64,000 bases of DNA from Methylomonas methanica (GTDB lineage Bacteria; Pseudomonadota; Gammaproteobacteria; Methylococcales; Methylomonadaceae): the NCBI GenBank assembly GCA_001644045.1, contig LUUF01000085.1:1-64000 (forward strand). Direction: 5' to 3'. This document shows, in pieces, positions 8,258-17,500 of this stretch. The notes below the pieces were generated by a model. That model made no database searches. It was given only the letters and a program-made list of their open reading frames with translations, and had not been told where the DNA came from. The position numbers and the translations under genes are program-made. Position 1 is the stretch's first letter. Each line of letters starts with the position of its first letter.

Positions 8258-9189
8258 AGTAGTATTTCACTCGCGTCAATGTTCCGGCCTATCAGGGTAA
8301 TTTGTTCACGCAACCAACCGTGGGCCGGATCCTTTTCCCATAAAGGATGCCAAATCATCGCCAAATCGTAATCAGGCAAACTGACCGGCACCGGCAAGAC
8401 ATCGAGTGGTACGAGTTTCTGAAACGCTATAGCCAAGCGGTAGGGTAGGGACAAAATCATATTGGACTGGGCAACGATTAAAGGTGCCGACAAAAAATGC
8501 GGCACGATGAAATTAATCCGCCGCTCCAAGCCCAACTCCACCAATTTCTCATCTATCACGCCCAATTTATCGCCGGTTCGGGAGATTAGCATGTGCGTGG
8601 CCGCCAAATAATCCTCCAATGATGGCGCTGCTTTGATCCTGGGATGATCCTGCCTAACCACGCAAGCCATGCGATCCGTGAATAAATGTTCGCAGTGCAA
8701 ATGCGCAGGCGGATTCAATACCGAAGCAAAACCCAACACCACATCCAGACTGCCGTTTTCCAGCTGCGGCAAAGGAAAAGCAGATTCCGTCCGTTTGACA
8801 TGAATATCCACGCCCGGCGCCGACTGCTCAATCAATTTCGACAACTCCGGCAAGATTAAAAACTCCATGTAATCGGTCGCGGCGATGGTGAAACGGCGCT
8901 GACTGGATGCTGGATCGAAGGCCTGGGGTGCCTCCAGCAAGCGTTCCATTTCCTGTAAAAGACTGCGTACTGGCTCCACCAAGGCCAGCGCCAACGCCGT
9001 TGGCTGCATGCCGGCGGGCGATTTGATCAGCACCGGGTCGTTCAGTTGCTGGCGCAAGCGATGCAAGGTATGGCTCATCGCCGACTGCGTCACGAACATG
9101 CATTCCGCTGCGCGGGTGACATTACGCTCTCGCATCAATATATCGAAAGCCAGTAACAGATTTAAGTCGAAAGTGCGTAGATTAGCCAT
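8254..9189 (-). CDS. LysR-family regulator (first of two paralogues)
   Basis: A 311-residue LysR regulator with an N-terminal winged helix-turn-helix (MANLRTFDLNLLLAFDILM through SAMSHTLHRLRQQL) and a PBP2-like effector domain. The start at 9189 is supported by GAGGAA just upstream and by matching the start of the paralogue at 24703. It is divergent from pxmA, 250 bp away, which is the usual layout for a LysR protein and its target, so pxmABC and the genes behind it are the leading candidate targets. The opening DLNLL and overall form resemble the NodD/PcpR branch, whose ligands are often aromatic. Ligand unknown. Confidence 0.88.
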   Translation of the reverse strand: MANLRTFDLNLLLAFDILMRERNVTRAAECMFVTQSAMSHTLHRLRQQLNDPVLIKSPAGMQPTALALALVEPVRSLLQEMERLLEAPQAFDPASSQRRFTIAATDYMEFLILPELSKLIEQSAPGVDIHVKRTESAFPLPQLENGSLDVVLGFASVLNPPAHLHCEHLFTDRMACVVRQDHPRIKAAPSLEDYLAATHMLISRTGDKLGVIDEKLVELGLERRINFIVPHFLSAPLIVAQSNMILSLPYRLAIAFQKLVPLDVLPVPVSLPDYDLAMIWHPLWEKDPAHGWLREQITLIGRNIDASEILL

Positions 9190-9203
9190 ACGGATGTTCC
9201 TCA

Positions 9204-9219
9204 ATGAATTCGGATTCAT
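9204..9219 (-). promoter_or_regulatory. Inverted repeat before the first LysR gene
   Basis: ATGAATTCGGATTCAT has perfect 6-bp arms around four bases and ends 15 bp before the LysR start codon. A dyad at this spot suits autoregulation by the LysR protein. A similar dyad with the same 6-4-6 spacing lies before the paralogous gene at 24617-24632. No binding data can be read from sequence. Confidence 0.45.
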
Positions 9220-9439
9220 ACTAAACAAAATCGATGCTGGCCGGTATGAACGGTCTTGATGATGGCGGATGAAATTTCACCATTTCACAGTTCAAGCAAT
9301 TCCCCCTAACTTATACCGCGAGCGTGTCGATCAGCCATTAGGTTTTTACTCCCCCCAAGGGTAGCTTTCGGTTGGCGACACGCCCAGTTTCGATGGCTAT
9401 CGCCGTCATTCACTATAAAACTTTACGGGGGAAACACAC
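9220..9439 (+). promoter_or_regulatory. Promoter region of the pxm operon
   Basis: The 220 bp between the LysR dyad and pxmA must hold the pxm promoter. A TATAAA at 9414-9419 could be a -10 element, but it is only 20 bp from the start codon and no good -35 element sits 16-18 bp before it, so an activator-dependent promoter or another start site is likely. GGGGGAA at 9427-9433 is the ribosome site of pxmA. Confidence 0.35.
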
Positions 9440-10192
9440 ATGTCCGCACAAATTCCAATTTCCACGTTCAAACCCTACCGGGGCGAGAAAGCCCGGTTGG
9501 CAAGAGCCTACGACTATTTGATTCTGGTCCTGGCTTTATTTCTGTTCATAGGTTCGTTTCATCTGCATTTCGCCCTGACAGTCGGCGATTGGGACTTTTG
9601 GGTCGACTGGAAGGATAGGCAATGGTGGCCATTGGTCACACCCTTAATCGGCATCACCTTTCCCGCCGCCGTGCAAGCGGTGCTGTGGGATAAATTCCGA
9701 CTGCCTTTGGGGGCGACATTATGCGTCGCAGCCTTGTTGCTAGGTACCTGGGTTACCCGCGTATTTGCCTACCACTACTGGAACTATTTCCCCATCAACA
9801 TGGTGCTGCCGGCTACGATGATTCCGGGCGCTTTGGTATTGGATACCTTGCTGATGCTGACCAATAGCCTGACCATCACGTCCATCTTCGGCGGCGCGGC
9901 GTTTGCGTTGCTGTTTTACCCCACCAACTGGCCGATCTTCGGCATGTTCCACCAACCGGTCGAGGTGGCCAATAGCCAGCTGACGGTCGCCGATTTGTTC
10001 GGTTTCCAATATATCCGTACCGGCATGCCGGAATATCTGCGCATCATCGAGCGCGGCACCTTGCGAACCTATGGCCAGTACGCCACACCTCTGGCGGCAT
10101 TTTGTTCGGCACTGTTATGTTCATTGATGTATCCGCTGTGGTGGTACATCGGTAAATGGTTCGCCAATACCCGTTATCTGAAAAAAATCTAA
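9440..10192 (+). CDS. pxmA: Particulate monooxygenase-like protein subunit A (PxmA)
   Basis: A 250-residue integral membrane protein of the PmoA/AmoA family. It has the family hallmark GDWDFWVDWKDRQWWP near residue 50, the FPINMVLP segment and several hydrophobic helices. Family members form the copper-dependent monooxygenase trimer with subunits B and C in the inner or intracytoplasmic membrane. The gene comes first in an A-B-C operon, which marks it as pxmA of the divergent pXMO group of type I methanotrophs, not pmoA, which follows pmoC. The substrate of pXMO is not settled; expression work in methanotrophs has connected it with oxygen limitation and nitrogen-oxide respiration. Thirteen bases separate it from pxmB. 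Confidence 0.93.
   Translation: MSAQIPISTFKPYRGEKARLARAYDYLILVLALFLFIGSFHLHFALTVGDWDFWVDWKDRQWWPLVTPLIGITFPAAVQAVLWDKFRLPLGATLCVAALLLGTWVTRVFAYHYWNYFPINMVLPATMIPGALVLDTLLMLTNSLTITSIFGGAAFALLFYPTNWPIFGMFHQPVEVANSQLTVADLFGFQYIRTGMPEYLRIIERGTLRTYGQYATPLAAFCSALLCSLMYPLWWYIGKWFANTRYLKKI
9584..9601 (+). other. Site corresponding to the A189 pmoA/amoA primer region
   Basis: GGCGATTGGGACTTTTGG encodes GDWDFW, the segment on which the common A189 forward primer is based. Compared with the primer as I remember it (GGNGACTGGGACTTCTGG), two third-codon positions differ, both C to T. Confidence 0.6.
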
Positions 10193-10204
10193 GGAGCAAC
10201 TGTC

Positions 10205-11443
10205 ATGAAATCACTCTTTAAACCTTGGATGTTGGCATTGCTTTTCTTGAATGTATTGTCGGTGTTATCAGTACCCACCGCCCAGGCGCATGGCGAAAAA
10301 GCCCTGGAGCCGTTCATTCGGATGCGGACCATACAATGGTACGACGTGCAATGGTCCACGCAAAAATTCAACGTCAACGATGAAGTCAGCGTCAGCGGCA
10401 AGTTTCATGTCGCCGAGGATTGGCCGGTGAGCGTGCCCAAGCCGGAAGCCAGCTTCTTGAATATCTCCACACCCGGACCCGTGCTGATTCGCACCGAGCG
10501 TTACCTGAACGGTAAGCCTTGGACTAACTCGGTAGCCCTCGAGCCGGGTGGCGACTATGATTTCAAAGTGGTCTTGAAAGGCCGTCTGCCGGGGCGTTAT
10601 CACATTCATCCGTTTTTTAATTTAAAAGACGCGGGGCAAGTGATGGGTCCCGGCGTGTGGTTGGAAATTGGCGGGAATCCCAGCGATTTTACTAATACGA
10701 TTAAAACCATTAACGGTGAATTGATCGACATGGAGAGCTTCGGCTTTGCCAATGGCGTGTTCTGGCACCTGTTCTGGGGGCTGTTGGCGGCTGCCTGGTT
10801 ATTGTGGTGGGTGCGTCGTCCGTTGTTCATCAGCCGTTACCGCATGCTGGATGCCGGTTTGGAACATGAGTTGATCACCGATCAGGACAAACTCATCGCT
10901 AAAGCCGTGTTAGTGGGTGTGCCGGTTTTGGTATTGGCGCTGAATGCCGTCACCGCCAACAGTTACCCGGACGCTATTCCATTGCAAGCGGGATTAGATC
11001 GGATATTACCATTGCCGGCTAAAGTCAATGCCGGAACGGTCAATGTAGACACCATAAAAGCGGAATACAACGTGGCTCAACGTGCCATGGTGCTGCAGGT
11101 TAGTGTCGACAATCGAAGCCAAGGCGCGGTCAGAATCGGCGAGTTTTCGACCTCTAACGTGCATTTCATGAACGCTGACTTATCAGCTGTGGGAAATGTC
11201 TCCGGCAAAGATGACGTCAGTAATAAGGGCCTGAGCCTGGATAACAATGCGCCTATCGAGCCCGGCGAACAACGCACCGTCACGATTGAAGTGCGCGATG
11301 CAGCTTGGGAGTCGGAAAAGCTGGATGGGCTAATCAAAGACGCGGATAGCCGTTTAGGCGGTTTGCTGTTCCTTTACGACGACGTGATGGGAAAACGCTA
11401 TATCTCGAGCATTTCCGCTGCCGTCATTCCCAAATTCAATTAA
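10205..11443 (+). CDS. pxmB: Particulate monooxygenase-like protein subunit B (PxmB)
   Basis: A 412-residue PmoB-family protein: a signal peptide ending in PTAQA, an N-terminal periplasmic cupredoxin domain, two membrane helices (about 185-205 and 233-252) and a C-terminal cupredoxin domain ending in SRLGGLLFLYDDVMG. By alignment with Methylococcus PmoB, the CuB ligands are all present: His29, the first residue of the mature chain, plus His133 and His135 in the RYHIHP motif. The bis-His copper site is not: His72 is kept as His68, but the residue matching His48 is Gln44 (RTIQWYD, codon CAA at 10334). Type II methanotroph enzymes are known to carry Asn there, so the loss need not kill activity. 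AAGGAG precedes the start. Confidence 0.93.
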   Translation: MKSLFKPWMLALLFLNVLSVLSVPTAQAHGEKALEPFIRMRTIQWYDVQWSTQKFNVNDEVSVSGKFHVAEDWPVSVPKPEASFLNISTPGPVLIRTERYLNGKPWTNSVALEPGGDYDFKVVLKGRLPGRYHIHPFFNLKDAGQVMGPGVWLEIGGNPSDFTNTIKTINGELIDMESFGFANGVFWHLFWGLLAAAWLLWWVRRPLFISRYRMLDAGLEHELITDQDKLIAKAVLVGVPVLVLALNAVTANSYPDAIPLQAGLDRILPLPAKVNAGTVNVDTIKAEYNVAQRAMVLQVSVDNRSQGAVRIGEFSTSNVHFMNADLSAVGNVSGKDDVSNKGLSLDNNAPIEPGEQRTVTIEVRDAAWESEKLDGLIKDADSRLGGLLFLYDDVMGKRYISSISAAVIPKFN

Positions 11444-11459
11444 TTCAGGAGCAAAAATC

Positions 11460-12233
11460 ATGGCTACCACGACAGAACACGTGAGCTTAAGCACCGAAAA
11501 ACCCAAATCATTGCCTTGGTATTTGATTGACTTACCCAAATATTTAAAGGGATTTGGCTTTTTAACCATTATGTACATCGGTTTACGACTCTATCAGGGC
11601 GCTTTTGCCATAGCGCACGGTTTGGATTCCTCGGAACCTGCATTCGAACAGTACTGGATGCGACTGTTTTATATCGAGCTGGTCATTATCGCCGCCGTTG
11701 CCAGTGGTTTCTGGGGCTATTTATGGCTATCGCGCGACCGGCAACTGGATCAACTGGCACCCAAGGAAGAAATTCGCCGCTATTTCACCTTGACAATGTG
11801 GATCAGCATTTACACCTTTGCGGTGTATTGGGCGGGCAGTTATTTTGCCGAGCAGGACAATTCCTGGCATCAGGTGGCAATCCGCGACACGCCGTTTACC
11901 GCTAACCACATCATTGAGTTTTACTTCAACTTCCCGCTGTACGTGATCCTGGGCGGTTGTGCCTGGCTGTATGCCAGAACCCGCTTGCCCTTGTATGCCA
12001 AAGGCATCTCGCTACCGTTGACCTTGGCGGTGTTTGGACCGTTCATGATTTTGGTCAGCGTTGGCTTCAACGAGTGGGGACATACCTTCTGGTTTAGAGA
12101 GGAATTTTTTGCCGCGCCGATACATTGGGGTTTTGTGATCGGCGTGTGGTTCGCTTTGGGCGTTGGCGGCATCCTGCTGCAAGGTGTTACACGGCTGATC
12201 GAACTGCTGGATAAAATCGAAGACGCAGAATAA
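11460..12233 (+). CDS. pxmC: Particulate monooxygenase-like protein subunit C (PxmC)
   Basis: A 257-residue PmoC-family membrane protein. The metal ligands of the PmoC site are conserved: Asp133, His137 and His150 in EQDNSWH...TANH, and the second set Asn204, His208 and His222 in NEWGHTFW...PIHW, which recent pMMO structures assign to the CuC and CuD sites. The subunit is therefore predicted to be active. Sixteen bases separate it from pxmB and AGGAG precedes the start. The position at the 3' end of the operon separates it from pmoC, which leads the canonical operon. Confidence 0.93.
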   Translation: MATTTEHVSLSTEKPKSLPWYLIDLPKYLKGFGFLTIMYIGLRLYQGAFAIAHGLDSSEPAFEQYWMRLFYIELVIIAAVASGFWGYLWLSRDRQLDQLAPKEEIRRYFTLTMWISIYTFAVYWAGSYFAEQDNSWHQVAIRDTPFTANHIIEFYFNFPLYVILGGCAWLYARTRLPLYAKGISLPLTLAVFGPFMILVSVGFNEWGHTFWFREEFFAAPIHWGFVIGVWFALGVGGILLQGVTRLIELLDKIEDAE

Positions 12234-12261
12234 GTCTGCTTACTAATAAATCCTCACGAAA

Positions 12262-13518
12262 ATGATTAAATCCTTAGTCGCAATGCCAAAGAGTAATACC
12301 TATTCAGTTCACTATGCCTGGGTAGTGCTCGCGGTCACGTTTCTGTGCTTGTTTGTCGCATCGGCACTGCGCTCTATTCCAGGGATCATCATGATGTCCC
12401 TGGAACAGGAGTTTGATTGGCATAGGGAAACGATTAGCGGCGCGATTTCGCTAAACCTAGTTTTATTTGGCCTTGCGGGTCCATTTCTAGGTAGGTTGAT
12501 GGATTTATACGGTGCCAAACGCATCAGCGTTATCACCTTGATTTTGTCGGTGGCAGGCGCCGGTGGCAGCGTTTTTATGCAGGAATCCTGGCAAATGTAT
12601 TTGTTTTGGGGATTGCTGATTGGCGCAGGTTCGGGCGGCACTTCAATGATTATGGGCTCGGCGTTGATCAATCGCTGGTTCCATAGGAACCGGGGATTAG
12701 CGTTAGGCATATTGGGGGCCGCCTTCTCCTCCGGCCAGTTAGTGTTCACCCCGGTCCTAATGCAGATCAATGTTCATGAAGGCTGGCGCGCGGCGACGCT
12801 GTTTATCGCCGTCGCGTTAGGCTTGGTGGCTTTACCTTTGGTGCTGAAATTTTTAAGAGACGATCCCGAATCAAAAGGCCTGTTGCCCTATGGCGCCAAT
12901 GGCGTTCATGAAACAGTCATTAAGCCCGATCGCAATCCCATGCGATCGGCCATGAGCAGCCCTCAATTCTGGCTGTTGGCTTTAAGTTTTGGAATTTGCG
13001 GTTTAACCACCTCCGGGCTTTTTCAGACCCATTTGATTCCGCACGGCATCGAACACGGCTTTACTGAAATGACTATGGCGACGTCGTTAGGGGTAATGGG
13101 CGCGGCCGATGTGTTCGGCACCATTTTATCCGGTTGGTTATGCGACCGTTACGGCAAGCGCTGGCCGCTGGCGTTTTATTACGTCGTCAGAGGCGCAACG
13201 CTGATATTGCTGCCCAGCATAGACACTACCGGACAATTAATGATTTTCTCGATTATCTACGGCATGAATTGGTTGTCCACCATTCCGGCAACCTCAGCAT
13301 TGACCGCAGACTTGTTCGGCAAGCAAAACGTCGGCGTGGTTTTCGGCTGGATTTGCTTTGCTCATCAAATCGGGGCGGCCATTGCCGCCTACAGTGCCGG
13401 GTACGTCCATAGTCTGATGGGTGACTACAACCTGGCTTTTGTTGCGTCAGGCCTGTTCGCTTTTGTCGCAACTGGTATCGTTCTTTTTATAAAAGAACCG
13501 CAAACTGTTCGTTTTTAA
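12262..13518 (+). CDS. MFS transporter, monocarboxylate/oxalate-formate type
   Basis: A 418-residue major-facilitator protein with about twelve membrane helices. The loop motif between helices 2 and 3 is clear (GRLMDLYGAKR) and repeated in the second half (GWLCDRYGKRW). The RGLALGI motif in helix 5 and the overall pattern are typical of the branch that includes oxalate/formate and monocarboxylate carriers. The gene begins 28 bp after pxmC with no terminator between, so it is likely part of the same transcript, and its substrate may be an organic acid linked to pXMO activity. The ATG at 12262 has a weak ribosome site; the ATG at 12283 is an alternative. Confidence 0.82.
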   Translation: MIKSLVAMPKSNTYSVHYAWVVLAVTFLCLFVASALRSIPGIIMMSLEQEFDWHRETISGAISLNLVLFGLAGPFLGRLMDLYGAKRISVITLILSVAGAGGSVFMQESWQMYLFWGLLIGAGSGGTSMIMGSALINRWFHRNRGLALGILGAAFSSGQLVFTPVLMQINVHEGWRAATLFIAVALGLVALPLVLKFLRDDPESKGLLPYGANGVHETVIKPDRNPMRSAMSSPQFWLLALSFGICGLTTSGLFQTHLIPHGIEHGFTEMTMATSLGVMGAADVFGTILSGWLCDRYGKRWPLAFYYVVRGATLILLPSIDTTGQLMIFSIIYGMNWLSTIPATSALTADLFGKQNVGVVFGWICFAHQIGAAIAAYSAGYVHSLMGDYNLAFVASGLFAFVATGIVLFIKEPQTVRF

Positions 13519-13538
13519 CTTAATTTTGGAGTAATAGC

Positions 13539-13919
13539 ATGCCTTTGGTTCGAATATCGTTAATGAAACAAGAAAAAAAAGAGTTCGGGAGAAAGATCGG
13601 CGAAATTGTCCATCAGGAAATGGTACATATAATCAGTGTGCCGGAAAAAGATTGTTTTCAGGTTATTACCGAGCATGATAATAATTCTTTAATTTACGAT
13701 TCAAACTATCTTGGCATACGCCGAGGCGATGGCATTATTTTTATACAAATAACCTTGAACGAAGGAAGAAGTGTTGATTTAAAGAAATCGCTTTACAAAA
13801 ACATAGCCGATCGCCTTCATCATGAGTTAGATGTGCGTAGAGAAGATGTTTTAATAAACCTGGTTGAAGTCAAAAAGGAAAATTGGTCGTTCGGAAATGG
13901 GCTTGCGCAATATACCTAA
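13539..13919 (+). CDS. Tautomerase-superfamily protein (Tautomerase_2 type)
   Basis: A 126-residue protein with the MPLVRISL start of the tautomerase superfamily; after loss of Met the catalytic amino-terminal proline is exposed. The C-terminal ENWSFGNGLAQYT signature and the DYLGI-like YLGIRRGDG segment place it in the Tautomerase_2 group that also contains malonate semialdehyde decarboxylase. Counting from Pro1, Asp37 (VPEKD) falls where that decarboxylase has its catalytic Asp37, but the Arg73/Arg75 pair is Asn73/Gly75, with an Arg at 76. Function is therefore open: tautomerase, hydratase or decarboxylase. It starts 20 bp after the MFS gene with a GGAG site, and is probably the last gene of the pxm transcript. 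Its base composition is AT-richer than its neighbours. Confidence 0.82.
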   Translation: MPLVRISLMKQEKKEFGRKIGEIVHQEMVHIISVPEKDCFQVITEHDNNSLIYDSNYLGIRRGDGIIFIQITLNEGRSVDLKKSLYKNIADRLHHELDVRREDVLINLVEVKKENWSFGNGLAQYT

Positions 13920-13956
13920 TGAGGTGAGTCGATAAGTATGTTCAGGATCGATACTC

Positions 13957-14556
13957 TCATAGTCGGCTGGCTTCATGGACGCGCACGAGTTCCAGCAGAT
14001 TCGTGGCCCCGGTTTTCTCCATCACCTTGGCGCGATGAATTTCGACGGTGCGGTGGCTAATGCCCAAGCGCCGGGCTATTTCTTTGTTGGCAAGACCGGC
14101 CACAACCATACCCATGATCTCCAGTTCGCGTGCAGTCAGGCCGGCTAGCCGGTTACTCACTGCTTGCCCTTTCGCGTAAGTGTTGGCTTCAAGCCGCAGT
14201 GCTGCCTGCACCCGGTCGATCAACAACTCTGTACTCACCGGTTTGGTCAGAAAGTCCACGGCTCCCGCCTTAATCGCGCGCACAGTCATTGGTATGTCGC
14301 CATACGCAGTCAGGAAAATAATGGGTAGGTGGATGTGGCGGCGGTTGAGTTCGGCTTGTAGCTCGTGACCGTCCAGACCCGGCATATTGACGTCCAGCAC
14401 CAGGCAACCAGGCTGGCCCGGGCAATAGCTTTCAAGAAAGTGCTCCGCGCTGGCAAAGGTTTGGTAAGCAAGGTCCGCGGTTTCAAACACCAAGCCCAGG
14501 CTATCGCGGACAGCATCGTCGTCATCAACTATAAATACGCAGGGCTGAGTATTCAT
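13957..14556 (-). CDS. FixJ/NarL-type response regulator
   Basis: A 199-residue two-domain regulator: a receiver (residues 6-118) with the acidic DDDD cluster, a phospho-Asp in CLVLDVNMPG and a KP motif in VDFLTKPV, and a LuxR-type helix-turn-helix (TARELEIMGMVVAGLANKEIARRLGIS, from about residue 140). The layout and sequence match the FixJ group. The start codon at 14556 overlaps the end of the kinase gene by 4 bp (ATGA), so the two are translated together and the kinase is its likely partner. It converges on the tautomerase gene. Targets unknown; the pxm genes and the Crp/Fnr gene next door are candidates. Confidence 0.88.
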   Translation of the reverse strand: MNTQPCVFIVDDDDAVRDSLGLVFETADLAYQTFASAEHFLESYCPGQPGCLVLDVNMPGLDGHELQAELNRRHIHLPIIFLTAYGDIPMTVRAIKAGAVDFLTKPVSTELLIDRVQAALRLEANTYAKGQAVSNRLAGLTARELEIMGMVVAGLANKEIARRLGISHRTVEIHRAKVMEKTGATNLLELVRVHEASRL

Positions 14557-17500
14557 TTCGCAAACGGCAAGGTAAAGAGCATGGTCAGGCCGTTGCCCGC
14601 ATTTCGTTCCGCCCACATATCCCCGCCGTGGGCTTGAATCAAGGCGCGGCTAATGGCCAGGCCCATACCCAGACCTGCCGGTTTGGTCGAATAAAAGGGC
14701 TGAAACAGGGTTTTAAGGGCGATGGCATCCGCTAAACCTTTGCCGCTGTCGCAGACAGATACTAAAGCCATATTCGGGTCGTCCGCGTAACGACCGGTTT
14801 TTATGCGCAGCACGTCAGCGTATTTATCCTGTTCCTGCATGGCTTCCAGAGCATTGTAGATCAGGTTGACCAGCACCTTTTGAATTTGCAAGGCATTCAC
14901 CGTCATCTGCGGCAAGTCGGCAGCGAGATCCAGTTCTATTTTAAAAGCACCTAACGTGCTGTCGTTGTTCACAAATGCGCATGCTTCATGCACTAGAAAA
15001 TTGATGCCGATCAGTTCGCTGACTGTCTCCGTTTTATTCAAATGGCTAAACAATTGCCGTATTACTTCACCGGCGCGCTGAGCTTGTTGCACACACGCTT
15101 CCAGCACATGGTTGAGTTTTTGCGAATCCGGTTTGTCGGATTGATAAAGGTGTAGCGCGACATCGGCATATGAGGAAATGGCGGCCAGGGGTTGGTTAAG
15201 TTCGTGGGCTATCGCCGCTATGGTCTGTGTGGCCAGCGATACCCGAAAGGACTGTTCCATCTTATTGCGACGTTCGCTTAACTCCTTGGTCAGTTTGTAG
15301 TCGGTGATGTCGAAATTGATGCCTAACAGTCGATAAGGGCGGTTGCTTTTGTCATGCAATAAGCTGCCGCGAGTATGGATCCAGCGATACGAGCCGTTCT
15401 TGTGGCGCAAGCGAAATTCCAGTTCGTAGGCTGACAGATGGCCTGAAAGATAGTCTTCGGTGCTTGCCAAGACCAATGCCCGATCATCGGGATGCAATCG
15501 GGATTCCCATTCTTCCCATCGGTTAAGCAATTCATGGTCGTCAAAACCGATTTGCCGTTTCCATTCCGGCGAGAGAAACAAGGTTTGAGACACCAAGTCC
15601 CAGTCCCAATAACCGGCGTTCACCTCGTCGATGATCAGCGCCAGGCGGGTCTCGGTATGTTGCAGTTCCGCATGGGTACGCTTCAGTTCGGTAATGTCTA
15701 CATGGGTAATAATCATGCCGTGGAAACCTTGGGTAATGCGCTTGGCATGCATCATAAACCATAGCTCGCCAAGCTTGGTCCGACATGGATATTCCATCAT
15801 AAACTCCTGCTGATGTCCCGCCACCAAGGCTTCGAGACCCGCCAAGGCCTTCTGCGCATCCCGGTCGCCCGCGGCCGATGAGTTACGGCAAACGTCAAGA
15901 TAATTGGTACCCTCCGATAGTTGGCTGGGCGAGCCGCCGTTCTCGATGGCAAACGAGTCCCAAGGCGCATTGACCGTAGTCACCGTCCCCAGATTATTCA
16001 GCACCGCCACGTGTGCGGGTAGCGAATTCAGAATACACCGCACAAAGGCCTCGCTACGACGCAGGGCGTCTTCAGCCACTTTGAGCGGCGTAATGTCCAG
16101 GAATGCGCCGACTGCGCCGCGCGGCTGACCGGCGTCGTCCAGCAGCGGGGATGCATTGGACACGACGGTTATGACTTTGCCGTCCGCGCGGACTATATCC
16201 AAACGTTCGTCGCTCACGATTTCTCCACGGCATGCGCGCTGTATCGGTAGATCTTCCGCGGCCAGAGCACAGCCGTTCTTTAATACCGTTATGGGCGGCG
16301 GGTTCTCGCTGGACAGAGAAAGCTCCGCGGTAGGGGGCAAACCCAACATTTGCTCATTGGCCAGATTTCCGCGAATATGCTGCCCGCTGTTGTCGTCGGC
16401 GATGGCGAGTCCAATGGGTACCGTGTTGTAAATAACCTGCATTTCCTCGATTCGGCGCTGCAAGCGTTGGTTCAATAGTGCAATTTTGTGCTCGGACAGT
16501 TTGCGTTCTTCGATGTCGATAACATGCACCACAATACCTTTCAGCGTGCCGGTCGCATCGATATTGGGAATATAAGTCGCATGCACCCAGCGGGGTATGC
16601 CGTTTCCATAGGGAATTTGTTGATCAAAGCTGACCTGCTCGCCGGCCAGTGTCCGTTCCAGATACGGCCGGACGATGTCCCAGGCCGCATTGCCCAGAAT
16701 ATCCGGCACCGTGCGGCCGATAACTTGTTCCGGAGGAATGCCGAACCAGTGTTCGTAATTCGCATTCACGCGCAAATACCGAAAATTCACGTCCAGGTAG
16801 GCAATCAGCGCCGGCGTGGCATCCATGATCAGCTGCAATTCTTTATCCTGATCGCGGTATACCGTTTCGGCCTGTTTTCGCGCGGTAATATCCTGAAGGT
16901 AGCCATGCCATAAAATGCTGCCGCCCTGTTCCCGCATGGGCATGGAATGACCTTCTATCCAGATTTCGCCTTTACTGGGATGTTGGTAACGGAAGGTGTC
17001 TTGCCAAGGCTGAAGGCTGCGCGCGGATTCGCTGATGGTTTCGTTGATAAGCGCGATGTCGTCGGGATGAACTCTGGCAAATACCGGACTAAAGTCCTCG
17101 GCTACCGCCTCGGGAGGCAATCCGTACAAGGATTCAAGCGCCTGACTGGCGTAAGGCATGCTGGCTGAGCCGTCCGCGGCCAAACGAAACGAACAAATAA
17201 CCCCTGGTACGGATGCCGCGACCTTGGAAAGCTGATCCTGCAAATGACGTTCGGCTTGCAGGAGGTTGTCGGCCTGGCTACGTGCGCTGACATCGCGCAG
17301 GATAAGGGTATGCAAGGTTTGCCCGTCGGTGCCGATCTCGGAAATAGCGGCTTCAATCGGAAACTCCTCGCCGTTAGCCCGTAAACCGGTAATTGTGCGA
17401 AGCGTACTCGCGTGATTATTACCTGAGGGCGCTGGCGCGGTGTAAGCAGATTGAAAGCCGATTGGAATAAAGCGTTCGATAGCAGCGCCAATGGCTTGGT

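Noticed and set aside
9440-12233. Canonical pMMO (pmoCAB) or ammonia monooxygenase operon
   Set aside because: Gene order is A-B-C, and the sequences differ from canonical pMMO at several positions; pXMO fits better. An ammonia oxidiser is not supported by the rest of the window.
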